Shown: positions 25,225 to 33,560, counted from the first letter of the stretch. The stretch is DNA of 64,000 nt from Acidimicrobiia bacterium (GCA_026002935.1 BPGH01000001.1:1723965-1787964); one strand, 5' to 3'. Numbers and translations: made by a program. Notes: a model not told the origin generated them from the sequence alone.

Positions 25225-25257
25225 GTGACCGATCCCGGCCCCCGGAGTGCCAGATGA
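25225..25257 (+). CDS. Possible 10-residue upstream ORF of rplS
   Basis: GTG at 25225 opens a ten-codon frame ([10 protein letters not shown]) whose TGA overlaps the rplS ATG as ATGA. A TAGCAT element (25206-25211) would start the transcript about 6 bases before this GTG. The layout resembles the better case before DUF2469, but the short length makes it weak evidence. Confidence 0.25.
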   Translation: MTDPGPRSAR

Positions 25258-25598
25258 ACCGCACCGATCTCGTCGACCGCGCCCAGCTGCGCGACGACGT
25301 CCCCGACTTCGGCCCGGGCGACACGCTCAAGGTGCACGTGCGCGTCGTCGAGGGGAACCGCGAGCGCGTCCAGGTGTTCCAGGGCGTCGTGATCCGCCGG
25401 CAGGGCAGCGGCGCCCGCGAGACGTTCACGGTGCGCAAGGTGAGCTTCGGCGTCGGGGTCGAGCGCACGTTCCCGGTCCACTCGCCGATCCTCGCCCGCA
25501 TCGAGGTCGTCACCCGGGGTGACGTGCGGCGCGCCAAGCTCTACTACCTGCGCGACCGGATCGGGAAGGCCGCGAAGGTGAAGGAGAAGCGGGTCTGA
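25254..25598 (+). CDS. rplS: 50S ribosomal protein L19
   Basis: L19, 114 residues, at the 30S-50S interface. It contains [51 protein letters not shown] and the C-terminal [19 protein letters not shown], all family signatures. ATG start with a CGGAG element about 8 bases upstream. It has its own TAGCAT promoter candidate 42 bases upstream. Confidence 0.97.
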   Translation: MNRTDLVDRAQLRDDVPDFGPGDTLKVHVRVVEGNRERVQVFQGVVIRRQGSGARETFTVRKVSFGVGVERTFPVHSPILARIEVVTRGDVRRAKLYYLRDRIGKAAKVKEKRV

Positions 25599-25641
25599 CC
25601 TCGCCTCCCGGCGGGGCGCGAGGCGCTCCCGCGGTGCCGCC

Positions 25642-25647
25642 TACACT
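25642..25647 (+). promoter_or_regulatory. -10-like element TACACT before the DUF2469 leader peptide
   Basis: TACACT ends 7 bases before an ATG at 25655, which opens a 17-codon frame. It is a close match to the bacterial -10 consensus TATAAT allowing for GC bias. Confidence 0.5.
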
Positions 25648-25654
25648 CCCGCCC

Positions 25655-25708
25655 ATGCAGCAGGCGCCGCCCCGGACCCGGACCGACGCGAAGGCGCGCG
25701 ACCGATGA
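25655..25708 (+). CDS. Candidate 17-residue leader peptide upstream of DUF2469
   Basis: ATG placed where the transcript would begin (7 bases after TACACT) opens a 17-codon frame, MQQAPPRTRTDAKARDR, ending in TGA that overlaps the next gene's ATG (ATGA). The overlap would allow re-initiation and so couple translation of DUF2469 to the peptide. The peptide is rich in Arg, Pro and Gln. Its existence as a product is inference; the alternative is that these 50 bases are simply an untranslated leader. Confidence 0.45.
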   Translation: MQQAPPRTRTDAKARDR

Positions 25709-25998
25709 GCAGCGAGGATCTCGAACGGTACGAGACCGAGATCGAGCTGCAGCTCTACCGGGAGTACCGGGACGTCCTGCCGATGTTCCAGTACGTCGTC
25801 GAGACCGAGCGCCGGTTCTACCTCGCGAACGACGTGAAGCTCGACGTGCGCAACGACGACGGGCGCACCTACTTCGACCTGCGGCTGCACGACGCGTGGG
25901 TGTGGGACATGTACCGCCACACGCGCTTCGTCACCAGCGTGCACGTCGTGACGTTCAAGGACGTCAACATCGAGGAGCTCCCCAGCAAGGAGCTGTGA
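25705..25998 (+). CDS. DUF2469 family protein
   Basis: Acidic protein of 97 residues of a family found throughout actinobacteria between rnhB and yraN. It starts SSEDLERYETEIELQLYREY and has FQYVVETERRFYLANDVKLDV and DAWVWDMYRHTRFV. The function is unknown. In this genome it follows rplS directly; lepB and rnhB, which usually stand between, are absent here. An upstream short frame overlaps its start. Confidence 0.92.
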   Translation: MSSEDLERYETEIELQLYREYRDVLPMFQYVVETERRFYLANDVKLDVRNDDGRTYFDLRLHDAWVWDMYRHTRFVTSVHVVTFKDVNIEELPSKEL

Positions 25999-26005
25999 TC
26001 GGCGG

Positions 26006-26386
26006 ATGCCCGGTGGGGGTGGGCGTGGGGACGGCCGGCGCGCGGTCGGCGCGGCGGGTGAGGACGCCGCCGCGGCCTGGTACGAGGCGCGCGGGTTCCG
26101 CGTCCTCGACCGGAACTGGCGGGTGCGGGACGGCGAGATCGATCTGGTCGTCGCGCGCGGGGCCACGGTGGTCTTCTGCGAGGTGAAGACCCGCCGCTCG
26201 GGGGCCTTCGGCGCGCCCGTGGAAGCGGTCACCGCGCCCAAGGCGCGCCGGCTGCGCACGCTGGCCCGCCGGTGGCTCGCCGATCACCCCGGACCGGCGG
26301 GCTACGAGCGGGTCCGCTTCGACGTCGCGTCCGTGGTCCCCGGCGCCCGGGGCTGGGTCGTCGACGTGCTCGAGGACGCGTTCTGA
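26006..26386 (+). CDS. YraN family protein (UPF0102, endonuclease-like fold)
   Basis: Protein of 126 residues with the restriction-endonuclease-like core of YraN: GEDAAAAWYEARGFRVLDRNWR, DGEIDLVVARG and FCEVKTRRS (the D-x(n)-ExK metal site). Family role is unclear; it often lies next to DUF2469 and DprA/ComM genes, as here. ATG start 7 bases after DUF2469. Confidence 0.92.
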   Translation: MPGGGGRGDGRRAVGAAGEDAAAAWYEARGFRVLDRNWRVRDGEIDLVVARGATVVFCEVKTRRSGAFGAPVEAVTAPKARRLRTLARRWLADHPGPAGYERVRFDVASVVPGARGWVVDVLEDAF

Positions 26387-26519
26387 GCCGCGGACCGCCC
26401 GGCCCCGCACGGGCCGGGCGCGCGACCGCGGCGACCGCGACCGGTGCGGCCGGGGTCCGCTCGCCCGCGGGCTCGGGCCGCGGGTCCCGCCCGCCGCGGC
26501 GGTCGCGACCGGGGCCGGC

Positions 26520-26750
26520 TCAGGCGGGCCGGCCACGCCGGGCGCGCGTCGCGCGGTGCCAGCAGCCCGTGTGCCAGTGGCGGCGTGCGGCCGGGTCGGC
26601 ACGCGGCACGACGACCTCGTGGCCCTCGCCGGGGCGGATCTCGTGGTCGCAGCCCGGGCACCGGTACGACTTGGCGGCCTGGTAGGGCTGGACGTGCCGG
26701 ACGTCGACCGCGTCGCCGGGGCCGTCGGGGAACGTGTGCTCGCGTCCCAT
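26520..26750 (-). CDS. Small Cys/His-rich actinobacterial protein
   Basis: Protein of 76 residues with a probable zinc site: YRCPGCDHEIRPGEGH followed by RRHWHTGCW. Family members in actinobacteria are often labelled ATP/GTP-binding protein without clear reason. Polar and basic otherwise, with no membrane segment. It is the last gene of a leftward group with the 37-residue membrane protein, whose stop lies 5 bases upstream. Confidence 0.75.
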   Translation of the reverse strand: MGREHTFPDGPGDAVDVRHVQPYQAAKSYRCPGCDHEIRPGEGHEVVVPRADPAARRHWHTGCWHRATRARRGRPA

Positions 26751-26755
26751 GCCCG

Positions 26756-26869
26756 TCACCGGGGCAGCGCCGCCCACGCGACGAGCGCGGCGACCACCAC
26801 GAGCGCGGCCGCGACGAGCACCACGTCGCTGCGGCGGTGCACCCGGCGGCGGAACGGGTTGAATCCCAC
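26756..26869 (-). CDS. 37-residue single-pass membrane protein
   Basis: Short frame from GTG at 26869: MGFNPFRRRVHRRSDVV, then a hydrophobic helix of about 20 residues ending WAALPR. The GFNPFR start with a basic head and one membrane helix resembles tiny proteins I associate with actinobacterial genomes. A TAGCGT -10 element sits 6 bases upstream, so it is probably leaderless. Function is unknown. Confidence 0.7.
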   Translation of the reverse strand: MGFNPFRRRVHRRSDVVLVAAALVVVAALVAWAALPR

Positions 26870-26875
26870 GGGCCC

Positions 26876-26881
26876 ACGCTA
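26876..26881 (-). promoter_or_regulatory. -10-like element TAGCGT of the 37-residue protein gene
   Basis: TAGCGT on the minus strand ends 6 bases before the GTG at 26869. Confidence 0.48.
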
Positions 26882-26893
26882 GGCGCGGCGGTG

Positions 26894-27097
26894 TCAGTCG
26901 CTCGGGACGGCCTCCGAGCCCGACGCCTCGCGGGCGCCGCGCACCGCCTCCCGATCCGGTGCCTGCAGGCGGCGGATCCACGCCCCGTGCCGCTCCCACG
27001 CCGCACCGCACGTCGTGCACGACAGCAGCAGCGATCCCCCCGACATCACCTCGGCGGTGATCGGCGTGCCGTCGTAGGGGCAGCGTTCGAGCTTCAC
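26894..27097 (-). CDS. Small zinc-ribbon protein
   Basis: Protein of 67 residues starting KLERCPYDGTPI. The two motifs CPYDGT and CTTCGAAW look like knuckles of a zinc ribbon, followed by an acidic/basic helix LQAPDREAVRGARE. I chose the GTG at 27097, which puts the Cys motif at the start as in similar small proteins; a TTG at 27124 would add nine residues. Role unknown; it heads the small leftward group next to dprA. Confidence 0.7.
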   Translation of the reverse strand: MKLERCPYDGTPITAEVMSGGSLLLSCTTCGAAWERHGAWIRRLQAPDREAVRGAREASGSEAVPSD

Positions 27098-27175
27098 GCC
27101 CCTGGTGTCGGCAGGAACTGCCAAGGAGTGAACCGCGAAGCACCCCTCGGACCGCCGAGGCCCGCACGGCCGGGG

Positions 27176-28273
27176 TCACCGAGGCCACCAGCGACCGCGC
27201 CGGTGCTCCACGAGGCCGCGCTGGGCGAGGCGGCGCAGCGCGCCCGCGATCCGGCCGGGGGCGAGCCGGCACCGCCGGGCGAGCTGGTCCGCCGTCGCGG
27301 CCTCGCCGCCGAGGGCGTCGAGCACGGCCGCCTCGTCGGGGTCGGTGGGGCCGGGGCCGGGCGGGTGCCACCGGGCGTGCGGGTCGCCGGTCCCGATCGC
27401 GAGCAGCACGTCGCCGGGGTCCAGCAGCGGGATGGCGCCGTCCGCGATGAGGCGATTGCAGCCCGCGGCGGCACGGTTGCGGCGGGATCCGGGGACGGCG
27501 AAGACGGTGCGACCCATCTCGGCGCCGTGGCGCGCCGTGATCAGCGCGCCGCCCCGCTCGGCCGCCTCCACCACGACGACCGCGTCGGCGAGCGCGGCGA
27601 TGATCCGGTTGCGGACCGGGAAGCGGGCCGCCGCCGGGGGGACGCCGTACGCGTGCTCGCTCACGAGCAGCCCGGATGCCCGCGCCCGGCGGAACAGCGA
27701 TCCGTTGCGGCGCGGGTAGACGACGTCGAGGCCGGTCGCGACGACGCCCACGACCGCGCCGCCCGCGCCGAGCGCGCCCTCGTGCGCCGCGGCGTCGACC
27801 CCGATCGCCATCCCGCTCACGACCGTCACCCCGTTCGCCGCGAGGACCGCACCCAGCTCGGCGGCGTCCGCGAGGCCGTGCGGCGACGCGGCGCGGGCGC
27901 CGACGACGGCGACGCGGGGCCCGTCGAGGGCCCCGGGCCACTCGCCCTCGCCGAGCAGGACGGGCGGGCACGCCGGGCCGGGGTCGCGGAACGGGGCACC
28001 GTCGCCCTCGACCCACACGCGCGTCCGGCGGGACCGGACCCGGGCGCGCGCGGCGGGCACGTCGAGCCGGGCGCGCCAGAGGCGGGCGAGCGCCGCGGGG
28101 TCGCGCGCCCGGCCGACCGCCGCGGCCGCGTCGCCGGCGGCCACCGCGGCCACCGCCGTCTGCGGACCGCCGTGCGCGCGCAGGAGACGGCGCAGGCGCG
28201 CCGGGGTGATCGCCGGGAGCGAGACGAGCGCGAGCGCGGCGGCGGCGCGCTCGTCGTCCGGTCCGCCGCTCAC
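27176..28273 (-). CDS. dprA: DNA processing protein DprA
   Basis: Loads RecA on incoming single-stranded DNA during transformation. Of the 365 residues, the Rossmann-like core (about 120-300) has VAVVGARAASPHGL, VSGMAIGVDAAAHEGAL, VVATGLDVVYPRRN and AALADAVVVVEAAERGGALITA, with GSRRNRAAAGCNRLI near its end. A C-terminal winged helix (about 315-365) follows. GTG start overlaps comM by 4 bases, so the two are one transcript. The pair suggests capacity for DNA uptake, but no uptake machinery is in the window. Confidence 0.94.
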   Translation of the reverse strand: MSGGPDDERAAAALALVSLPAITPARLRRLLRAHGGPQTAVAAVAAGDAAAAVGRARDPAALARLWRARLDVPAARARVRSRRTRVWVEGDGAPFRDPGPACPPVLLGEGEWPGALDGPRVAVVGARAASPHGLADAAELGAVLAANGVTVVSGMAIGVDAAAHEGALGAGGAVVGVVATGLDVVYPRRNGSLFRRARASGLLVSEHAYGVPPAAARFPVRNRIIAALADAVVVVEAAERGGALITARHGAEMGRTVFAVPGSRRNRAAAGCNRLIADGAIPLLDPGDVLLAIGTGDPHARWHPPGPGPTDPDEAAVLDALGGEAATADQLARRCRLAPGRIAGALRRLAQRGLVEHRRGRWWPR

Positions 28274-29787
28274 GCCAGGTCCTCGCGCAGCATGCTCGCG
28301 AGCTCGACGTCGTCGGCCGTGACCTCGGCGCGGTCGTCGAGGTCGGCGATCGTGCGCGCGACCCGCCGGATCCGCGCGGCCCCGCGCCCGCTCACGGCGC
28401 GGGTGCGGCAGATCGCCCGCCAGGTGCGCCGGGCGTCGGCCGGGAGGGGCGCGACGGTGTCGAGCGCGGCGCCGGGGACGTGGCCGTTGCGCCGCCACGG
28501 GGTGCCCGCGAGGCGGTCGCGCTGGCGCTCGACCGCGGTCGCGACCCGGTCGCGCACCGCCGCCGACGGCGGACCCGGGCCGGCGCCGGCGTCGGGCGGT
28601 GCGACCTCCAGCCGCAGGTCGAAGCGGTCGAGCAGCGGTGCCGACAGCCGCCGCAGGTAGCGGGCCCGCTGTACGTCGGTGCACGCGCACCGCGGCTCGG
28701 GCCGACCGCACGGGCACGGGTTGGAGCACGCGACGAGCACGAAGTCGGCGGGGAAGTCGACCGTGGCGTGCGCTCGGCTGATGCGCACGACGCGTTCCTC
28801 GAGGGGCTGGCGCAGCGCGTCGAGCACCGAGGGCGGGAACTCGCCGAGCTCGTCGAGGAAGAGCGCGCCGAGGTGCGCGAGCGTGATCTCGCCCGGGCGC
28901 ACGCGAGGGCTGCCCCCGCCGACCAGCGCGACCGCGGACGCGCTGTGGTGGGGGGCGCGGAACGGCGGACGCTCCACCAGGCGCCCGTGCGTGCGCACGC
29001 CTGCCGCCGAGTGGATCCGGGTGACCTGCAGGGCCTCGCCGCGATCGAGCCGCGGCAGGATGCCCGGCAGCCGACGGGCGAGCATCGTCTTGCCCGCGCC
29101 GGGGGGCCCGACGAGCAGGAGATGGTGCGCGCCGGCGGCGGCGACCGCGAGCGCGTGCCGGGCGTGGTGGAGGCCGCGCACGTCGGCGAGGTCGGCGGGG
29201 TCGTCGTCGCCGGCGGCCTGCGCGTCGGCGACGACGGCGGGGGGCGGGGGCGCGGCGGGCGGGTCCGGCCACGGCGCCTCGCCCTTCAGGCACGCGTGCA
29301 GCTCGCCGAGCGAGCGGGCGGCGCGGACCGTGACGCCGGGCACGAGCGCGGCCTCGGCCGCGTCGGCCGCGGGGACGACGACCTGCTCCACCCCGGCGGC
29401 CGCGAGGGTGCCGACGAGCGCGAGCACTCCCGGCACCGGCCGGACGCTCCCGTCGAGCGACAGCTCCCCGATCACGCCGATCCCCTCCAGCGCCCCGGCC
29501 GGGAGCGCATCCGCGGCGGCGAGCAGCGCGAGCGCGATCGCGGCCTCGAGTCCGCTGCCCGGCTTGCGGACCGCGGCCGGCGCGAGGTTGACGGTGACGC
29601 GGCTGAGTGGCCAGGGCAGGCCGGACGACAGGCAGGCGGCGCGCACGCGCTCGCGTGACTCGCGCCCGGCGGCGTCGGGCAGCCCGACGACGGTGTAGCC
29701 GGGCAGCCCGCGCGACACGTGGACCTCCACGCGGACCAGCTGCCCGTCGACTCCCCGCAGCACGGCGCTCGGTACGCACGCGAGCAC
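28270..29787 (-). CDS. comM: Mg-chelatase-like AAA+ helicase (ComM/YifB family)
   Basis: Hexameric AAA+ protein that helps integrate transformed DNA by branch migration. About 505 residues: an N-terminal Lon-protease-like domain with the GLPGYTVVGLPDAA motif, then Walker A GPPGAGKTMLARRLPGI, Walker B LFLDELGEFP and the C-terminal helical lid. A Cys cluster CSNPCPCG lies near the sensor region. Start chosen at the GTG at 29787, with GAGGAAGGGG upstream; 17 more codons are possible from 29838 but would be Lys/Arg-rich and unlike the family. Confidence 0.93.
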   Translation of the reverse strand: MLACVPSAVLRGVDGQLVRVEVHVSRGLPGYTVVGLPDAAGRESRERVRAACLSSGLPWPLSRVTVNLAPAAVRKPGSGLEAAIALALLAAADALPAGALEGIGVIGELSLDGSVRPVPGVLALVGTLAAAGVEQVVVPAADAAEAALVPGVTVRAARSLGELHACLKGEAPWPDPPAAPPPPAVVADAQAAGDDDPADLADVRGLHHARHALAVAAAGAHHLLLVGPPGAGKTMLARRLPGILPRLDRGEALQVTRIHSAAGVRTHGRLVERPPFRAPHHSASAVALVGGGSPRVRPGEITLAHLGALFLDELGEFPPSVLDALRQPLEERVVRISRAHATVDFPADFVLVACSNPCPCGRPEPRCACTDVQRARYLRRLSAPLLDRFDLRLEVAPPDAGAGPGPPSAAVRDRVATAVERQRDRLAGTPWRRNGHVPGAALDTVAPLPADARRTWRAICRTRAVSGRGAARIRRVARTIADLDDRAEVTADDVELASMLREDLA

Positions 29788-29960
29788 GGCGGTCCCCTTC
29801 CTCTTCCTCCGGAGGGACGCGGCAGGCGGACCCTGCACGCGAAGGGGAAGCGGGGGAGGGCCGTGGCCGCGGCCCCGACGGTCGGCCGCAGGCTACGGCG
29901 GGGGTGTGACAGCGACGGCGGCGCGCCCGCGGCGCCGACCGCCCGCCGCCCCCCGGACGC

Positions 29961-29977
29961 GCGCCCCGGCGGGGCGC
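29961..29977 (-). terminator. GC hairpin after the first sulfatase gene
   Basis: Perfect 7-base-pair stem (gcgcccc/ggggcgc) with a 3-base loop, immediately beyond the sulfatase stop. It lies in the 194-base region before comM. No U tract; candidate terminator only. Confidence 0.35.
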
Positions 29978-29981
29978 CGCG

Positions 29982-31736
29982 TCACCGGCAGGCCGCGCCG
30001 GTGCAGGCCTTCAACGCGTCGAGCCGGGCCTGCAGGGTCTGGCGGATGGTCGCGTACGCGCTCTGGCCCGCCGGGGTGGCGAGCAGGTTGTCGAGCTGGT
30101 ACGGGTCGTAGCGGAGGTCGTAGAGCTCGTACTCGTGGGGGGTCCCGTCGTACCACTCGACGTAGAGGTACTTCGTCGTGCGCAGGGCCCGGTAGGTGGG
30201 GGTGCGGACGAGCCGGCCCTGTTGCGACAGGGTCGTGAGCACGTCCGCGTACGTGTGCAGGTTCTCGTCGTCGGTCCCGTTCAGCTCGACGAGGAAGTTC
30301 GACCGCCACGGTGCACCCGTCGCCCGCAGGAGCGGTACGAGCGACCGGCCGTCGAGGTCGGCCGGCTCGCCGAGCCCGGCGAGGTGCAGCACGGTCGGGG
30401 CGAAGTCGGCGTTCGTCACGAGCGCGCTCTCCGTGCCCGTGCGCACGCCCGGGCCGGCGACGACGAACGGCACACCGAGCGACTCCTCGTACGGCACCTC
30501 CTTGCCGCGGTGGCGGTGCGCGCCCCAGTTCATGCCGTTGTCGCTCGAGAACACGAACACGGTGTCGTCGAGCTCGCCGTTCGCGTCGAGCGCCGCCGCG
30601 ACGTCCGCGACGAGGTCGTCGACCGCCAGGAGGGAGCCCATCGCGCGCCGGTAGTCGGCGGTGAGCGTGTCGATCTCGGCCTGGGTGAGGACGGGGTACC
30701 CGTCGCGCAGCCACGTCGGCTTGTCGGAGACGTCGGCCTCGTTCGTGTTCGGGCGCGTCGGGAGCGGGGCGTTCACGAACGGATGGTTCGCGTGCCTCGG
30801 CGCCGGCTCGATGAAGGTGTGGGGTGCGACCGGCTGGACCGTGAGGAAGAACGGCTGCGCGTCGTTCGCCTCCGACCCCTCGACGAAGTCGACCGCGACG
30901 TCGGCGAGCACGTCGGTCTGGTAGTCGCTCTCGGCGCTGCCGTACTCGAGCACCGTCCCGTTGTGGTTCGCCTTGTAGCCGTACGCGAACCAGATGAACC
31001 CGACGAGCCCGAACCACTCGTCCCAGCCCGGGGGCACCGCGGTCGGGTCCGAGGGGTAGCCGTTGAGGTACTTGCCGACGAACCCGGTGCGGTAGCCGGC
31101 CGCCCGCAGGCGCGTCGCGACCGTGTCGTTCTGCGCGCCGCCGTCGCGGAACTGCTGGTAGCCCCCGTCGGGTGGGGTGTTCGAGAACACGCCGGTGTTG
31201 TGCGGGTACCTCCCGGTGAGGAACGTGGCCCGCGACGGGCAGCACAGCGGGTCCACCACGAACGCGTTGGCGAACGAGAGCCCGCGGTCGGCGAGCAGCG
31301 CCCGCGTCTGCGGCATCGCGTCCCAGTACGGGCTCGCCCACTCGTCGAGGTCGTCGAGCAGGACGAAGACGAAGTTGGGCTGCCGCAGCTGGACCGGGAG
31401 GCTCTCGCCGACGAGGTACCCGCCACCGATGCCGAGCGCGTGCACCGTGTGCGCGCCGGCGCGGTGCTCGGCGGTGTAGAGCGTCACGGTGAACGGTGCC
31501 GACCTGTCGACGGCGATCGGGGTCGACCCCGAGTCGAGCCGGAACTGGACCTCCCCGGGGGTGAAGTTCGCGGGCGTCGCGGTGACGGTCACGACCCCGG
31601 CGCCCTCGTCGAGCGCGGTCAGGGTGAGCGACGGGACGGGATCCCCCGGCGGTGGTGTCGGGAACACGCACGACGCCAGGACGGTCGACGCGAGCACGGC
31701 GGCCGTGACCGTGAGGAACGCTCGGCTGGCGCGCAC
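29982..31736 (-). CDS. Lipoprotein sulfatase 1
   Basis: Exported sulfatase of 584 residues. A signal peptide ends in the lipobox LASC (residues about 19-22), so it should be anchored outside the membrane. A beta-rich extra domain (about 35-115) precedes the sulfatase fold. The formylglycine site is CCPSRATFLTGR (about residue 163, second Cys); metal-binding residues are in LLDDLDEW and SSDNGMNWG. The GKYLNGYP motif and late LYDLRYDPYQLDNL are shared with the other two sulfatases. Substrate is unknown. A good promoter precedes the GTG. Confidence 0.9.
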   Translation of the reverse strand: MRASRAFLTVTAAVLASTVLASCVFPTPPPGDPVPSLTLTALDEGAGVVTVTATPANFTPGEVQFRLDSGSTPIAVDRSAPFTVTLYTAEHRAGAHTVHALGIGGGYLVGESLPVQLRQPNFVFVLLDDLDEWASPYWDAMPQTRALLADRGLSFANAFVVDPLCCPSRATFLTGRYPHNTGVFSNTPPDGGYQQFRDGGAQNDTVATRLRAAGYRTGFVGKYLNGYPSDPTAVPPGWDEWFGLVGFIWFAYGYKANHNGTVLEYGSAESDYQTDVLADVAVDFVEGSEANDAQPFFLTVQPVAPHTFIEPAPRHANHPFVNAPLPTRPNTNEADVSDKPTWLRDGYPVLTQAEIDTLTADYRRAMGSLLAVDDLVADVAAALDANGELDDTVFVFSSDNGMNWGAHRHRGKEVPYEESLGVPFVVAGPGVRTGTESALVTNADFAPTVLHLAGLGEPADLDGRSLVPLLRATGAPWRSNFLVELNGTDDENLHTYADVLTTLSQQGRLVRTPTYRALRTTKYLYVEWYDGTPHEYELYDLRYDPYQLDNLLATPAGQSAYATIRQTLQARLDALKACTGAACR

Positions 31737-31772
31737 CCGGACCCTCCCGACGACCCGGACACCGTCCGGCGG

Positions 31773-31801
31773 ACGCTAGATGCAGGGCGTGGCGGGATCA
31801 A
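31773..31801 (-). promoter_or_regulatory. Promoter of sulfatase 1 (TTGATC-17-TAGCGT)
   Basis: On the minus strand TTGATC (31801-31796) and TAGCGT (31778-31773) are 17 bases apart, the standard sigma-70 spacing. The leader would be about 30 bases and ends in GGGAGG six bases before the GTG. This is the best-formed promoter in the window. Confidence 0.6.
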
Positions 31802-31892
31802 GGACGGGCCGGGGCGGATCCGGCACCCGTGTCCCGTTCGCGCACCTCATTCACCGGGGGTGTCAGCCCGCCGCGCCGCGCCCGCGTCCCGC

Positions 31893-33560
31893 TCATCCCG
31901 CCGGCCGGCACAGCTCGACCGGGAAGAAGACGAGCTCCGACGCGAGCTCGACCCGCACCGGCCCGCGGGTCGCGGTCAGCACCGTCCCGTGCACGGGCTC
32001 GAACACGAGGCGCGTGCGCGGGGGGTCGAGCGACGTGACCCGCAGCTTCGTCGCCTTGCGGTCGAGCGTCGGCCGGAAGCGGACGCGGTCGCCGGGCCGC
32101 AGGGTGCGGGTGACCGGCGTGACGAGCGGCTCGCAGTCCCGGGGCGGGGTCCGGGGCGTCGTCTGGAGGAACGACAGCCGGAACGCGATCTCGGCCCGCT
32201 CCCGCGGCGAGCTCGGGCCGGGGTCGGGCAGGCGGCCCGAGCGGACCCCGTCGAGCAGCCAGCCGAGCGTCATCTCCGCCGCGTCCTCGTGGTTCGTGTC
32301 GGGCCGCACGCCGCGGGGCACCTCGGCCGCGAGCGGGTCGCGGGGGATCGCGAGGACGAGGTGGCGGTACCGCCGGGCGATCGGCGCGCCCTCGTCGGCC
32401 CACTGGGCGAGCGCGGCCACGTTCCCCGGGATCGCGACGACGAGGAGGACGACCACCACGGGTCCGGCCCGGCCGAGGCGCACGCGGATCGCGTCGAGCG
32501 CGACGGCGAGAGCGGGCAGCAGCAGCGCCGCGACGACGTGGACGTACCGGCCGGTGCGGGCGTACTCGGCGCCGAGCAGCTCGACGCGCCCGGTGCCGCT
32601 CACGACGAGGAACGCCGGCGCGGCGAGCGCGAGCGACACGACCGGCGGCGCCTCGCGCCGCAGGCGGTCGCGGCCGAGCGGCGCCCACGCGAGCGGCAGG
32701 CCGATCGCCAGGATCACCGCGAGCACGAGGCCGACGCCCGGGACCTGGCCCAGCGCGCCGAACGCCGCGCGCAGCCCGTGCGCGGCGAACGCGGCGACGT
32801 CGGCGATCGGCGCGTCGCGCTCGTCCTCGCCGAACCCCTCGCGTCCGATCGCCAGCCACCACGTGGCGTACGTTGCGGCGAGCGCCCCGCCGTGGAACGC
32901 GGCGGCGCGCCAGCCGCGGCGCAGCAGGGTCGAGAGCGTCACCGCCCCGGCCATCACGATGCCGACCCCCGAGCACGCGAGCGCCCCGATCCCGGACGCG
33001 ACGCCGAGCGCGTCGCGCCGCCCGAGCGGTCCGTCGTGGTCGGCGAGCAGCAGGTGCGCGAGCCCCAGGGCGAGCGCGCCCGTGAACGCGACCTGGAACC
33101 CCCACACGACGTTGCTCTCGCCCGCGCCGAACAGCGCGAACAGGGAGGCCGCGGCGGTCGCCGTCCACGGGGCCACCTGCGCCCGCCGCATCACGACCCG
33201 CAGCAGCCCGGCGCACGTGAGGTGCGCGGTGACCGCCATCGCCGTGTAGGGCAGGTACGTCCGCAGCCCGAACACCGTCCACATGAGCCGGTACGCGACG
33301 ACGGGCAGCGTCGTCCAGTGCGTGTTGTGGTCGCGGAACAGGTCGCGCACGTCGCCGATCTCGCGCCCGGCGAGGAACGCCCACTCGTCCCGTGAGAACC
33401 ACTGCCGGCGGCCGAGGTACACCTCGAGCACGAACGCGACGGCGAGGACGCCCGCGAACACGGCGAGGGCGGCCCGCGCCGAGCGGTCGCCGGGGAGGCC
33501 GCCGGGCGGGGCGGGGGCCTCCGTCGGCGCCGGCGGTCCCGGGGCGCGGGCCCGGCTCAT
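31893..33560 (-). CDS. Polytopic membrane protein, possible GT-C-type glycosyltransferase
   Basis: Protein of 555 residues with about ten hydrophobic segments between residues about 30 and 410, then a soluble C-terminal part of about 150 residues. Just after the first membrane helix comes RRQWFSRDEWAFLAG; an Asp-Glu pair in this first outer loop is typical of GT-C enzymes that use lipid-linked sugars. That is only a weak hint, and no full family signature is seen. Its ATG overlaps the stop of sulfatase 2 (ATGA), so the two are translated together. Confidence 0.65.
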   Translation of the reverse strand: MSRARAPGPPAPTEAPAPPGGLPGDRSARAALAVFAGVLAVAFVLEVYLGRRQWFSRDEWAFLAGREIGDVRDLFRDHNTHWTTLPVVAYRLMWTVFGLRTYLPYTAMAVTAHLTCAGLLRVVMRRAQVAPWTATAAASLFALFGAGESNVVWGFQVAFTGALALGLAHLLLADHDGPLGRRDALGVASGIGALACSGVGIVMAGAVTLSTLLRRGWRAAAFHGGALAATYATWWLAIGREGFGEDERDAPIADVAAFAAHGLRAAFGALGQVPGVGLVLAVILAIGLPLAWAPLGRDRLRREAPPVVSLALAAPAFLVVSGTGRVELLGAEYARTGRYVHVVAALLLPALAVALDAIRVRLGRAGPVVVVLLVVAIPGNVAALAQWADEGAPIARRYRHLVLAIPRDPLAAEVPRGVRPDTNHEDAAEMTLGWLLDGVRSGRLPDPGPSSPRERAEIAFRLSFLQTTPRTPPRDCEPLVTPVTRTLRPGDRVRFRPTLDRKATKLRVTSLDPPRTRLVFEPVHGTVLTATRGPVRVELASELVFFPVELCRPAG

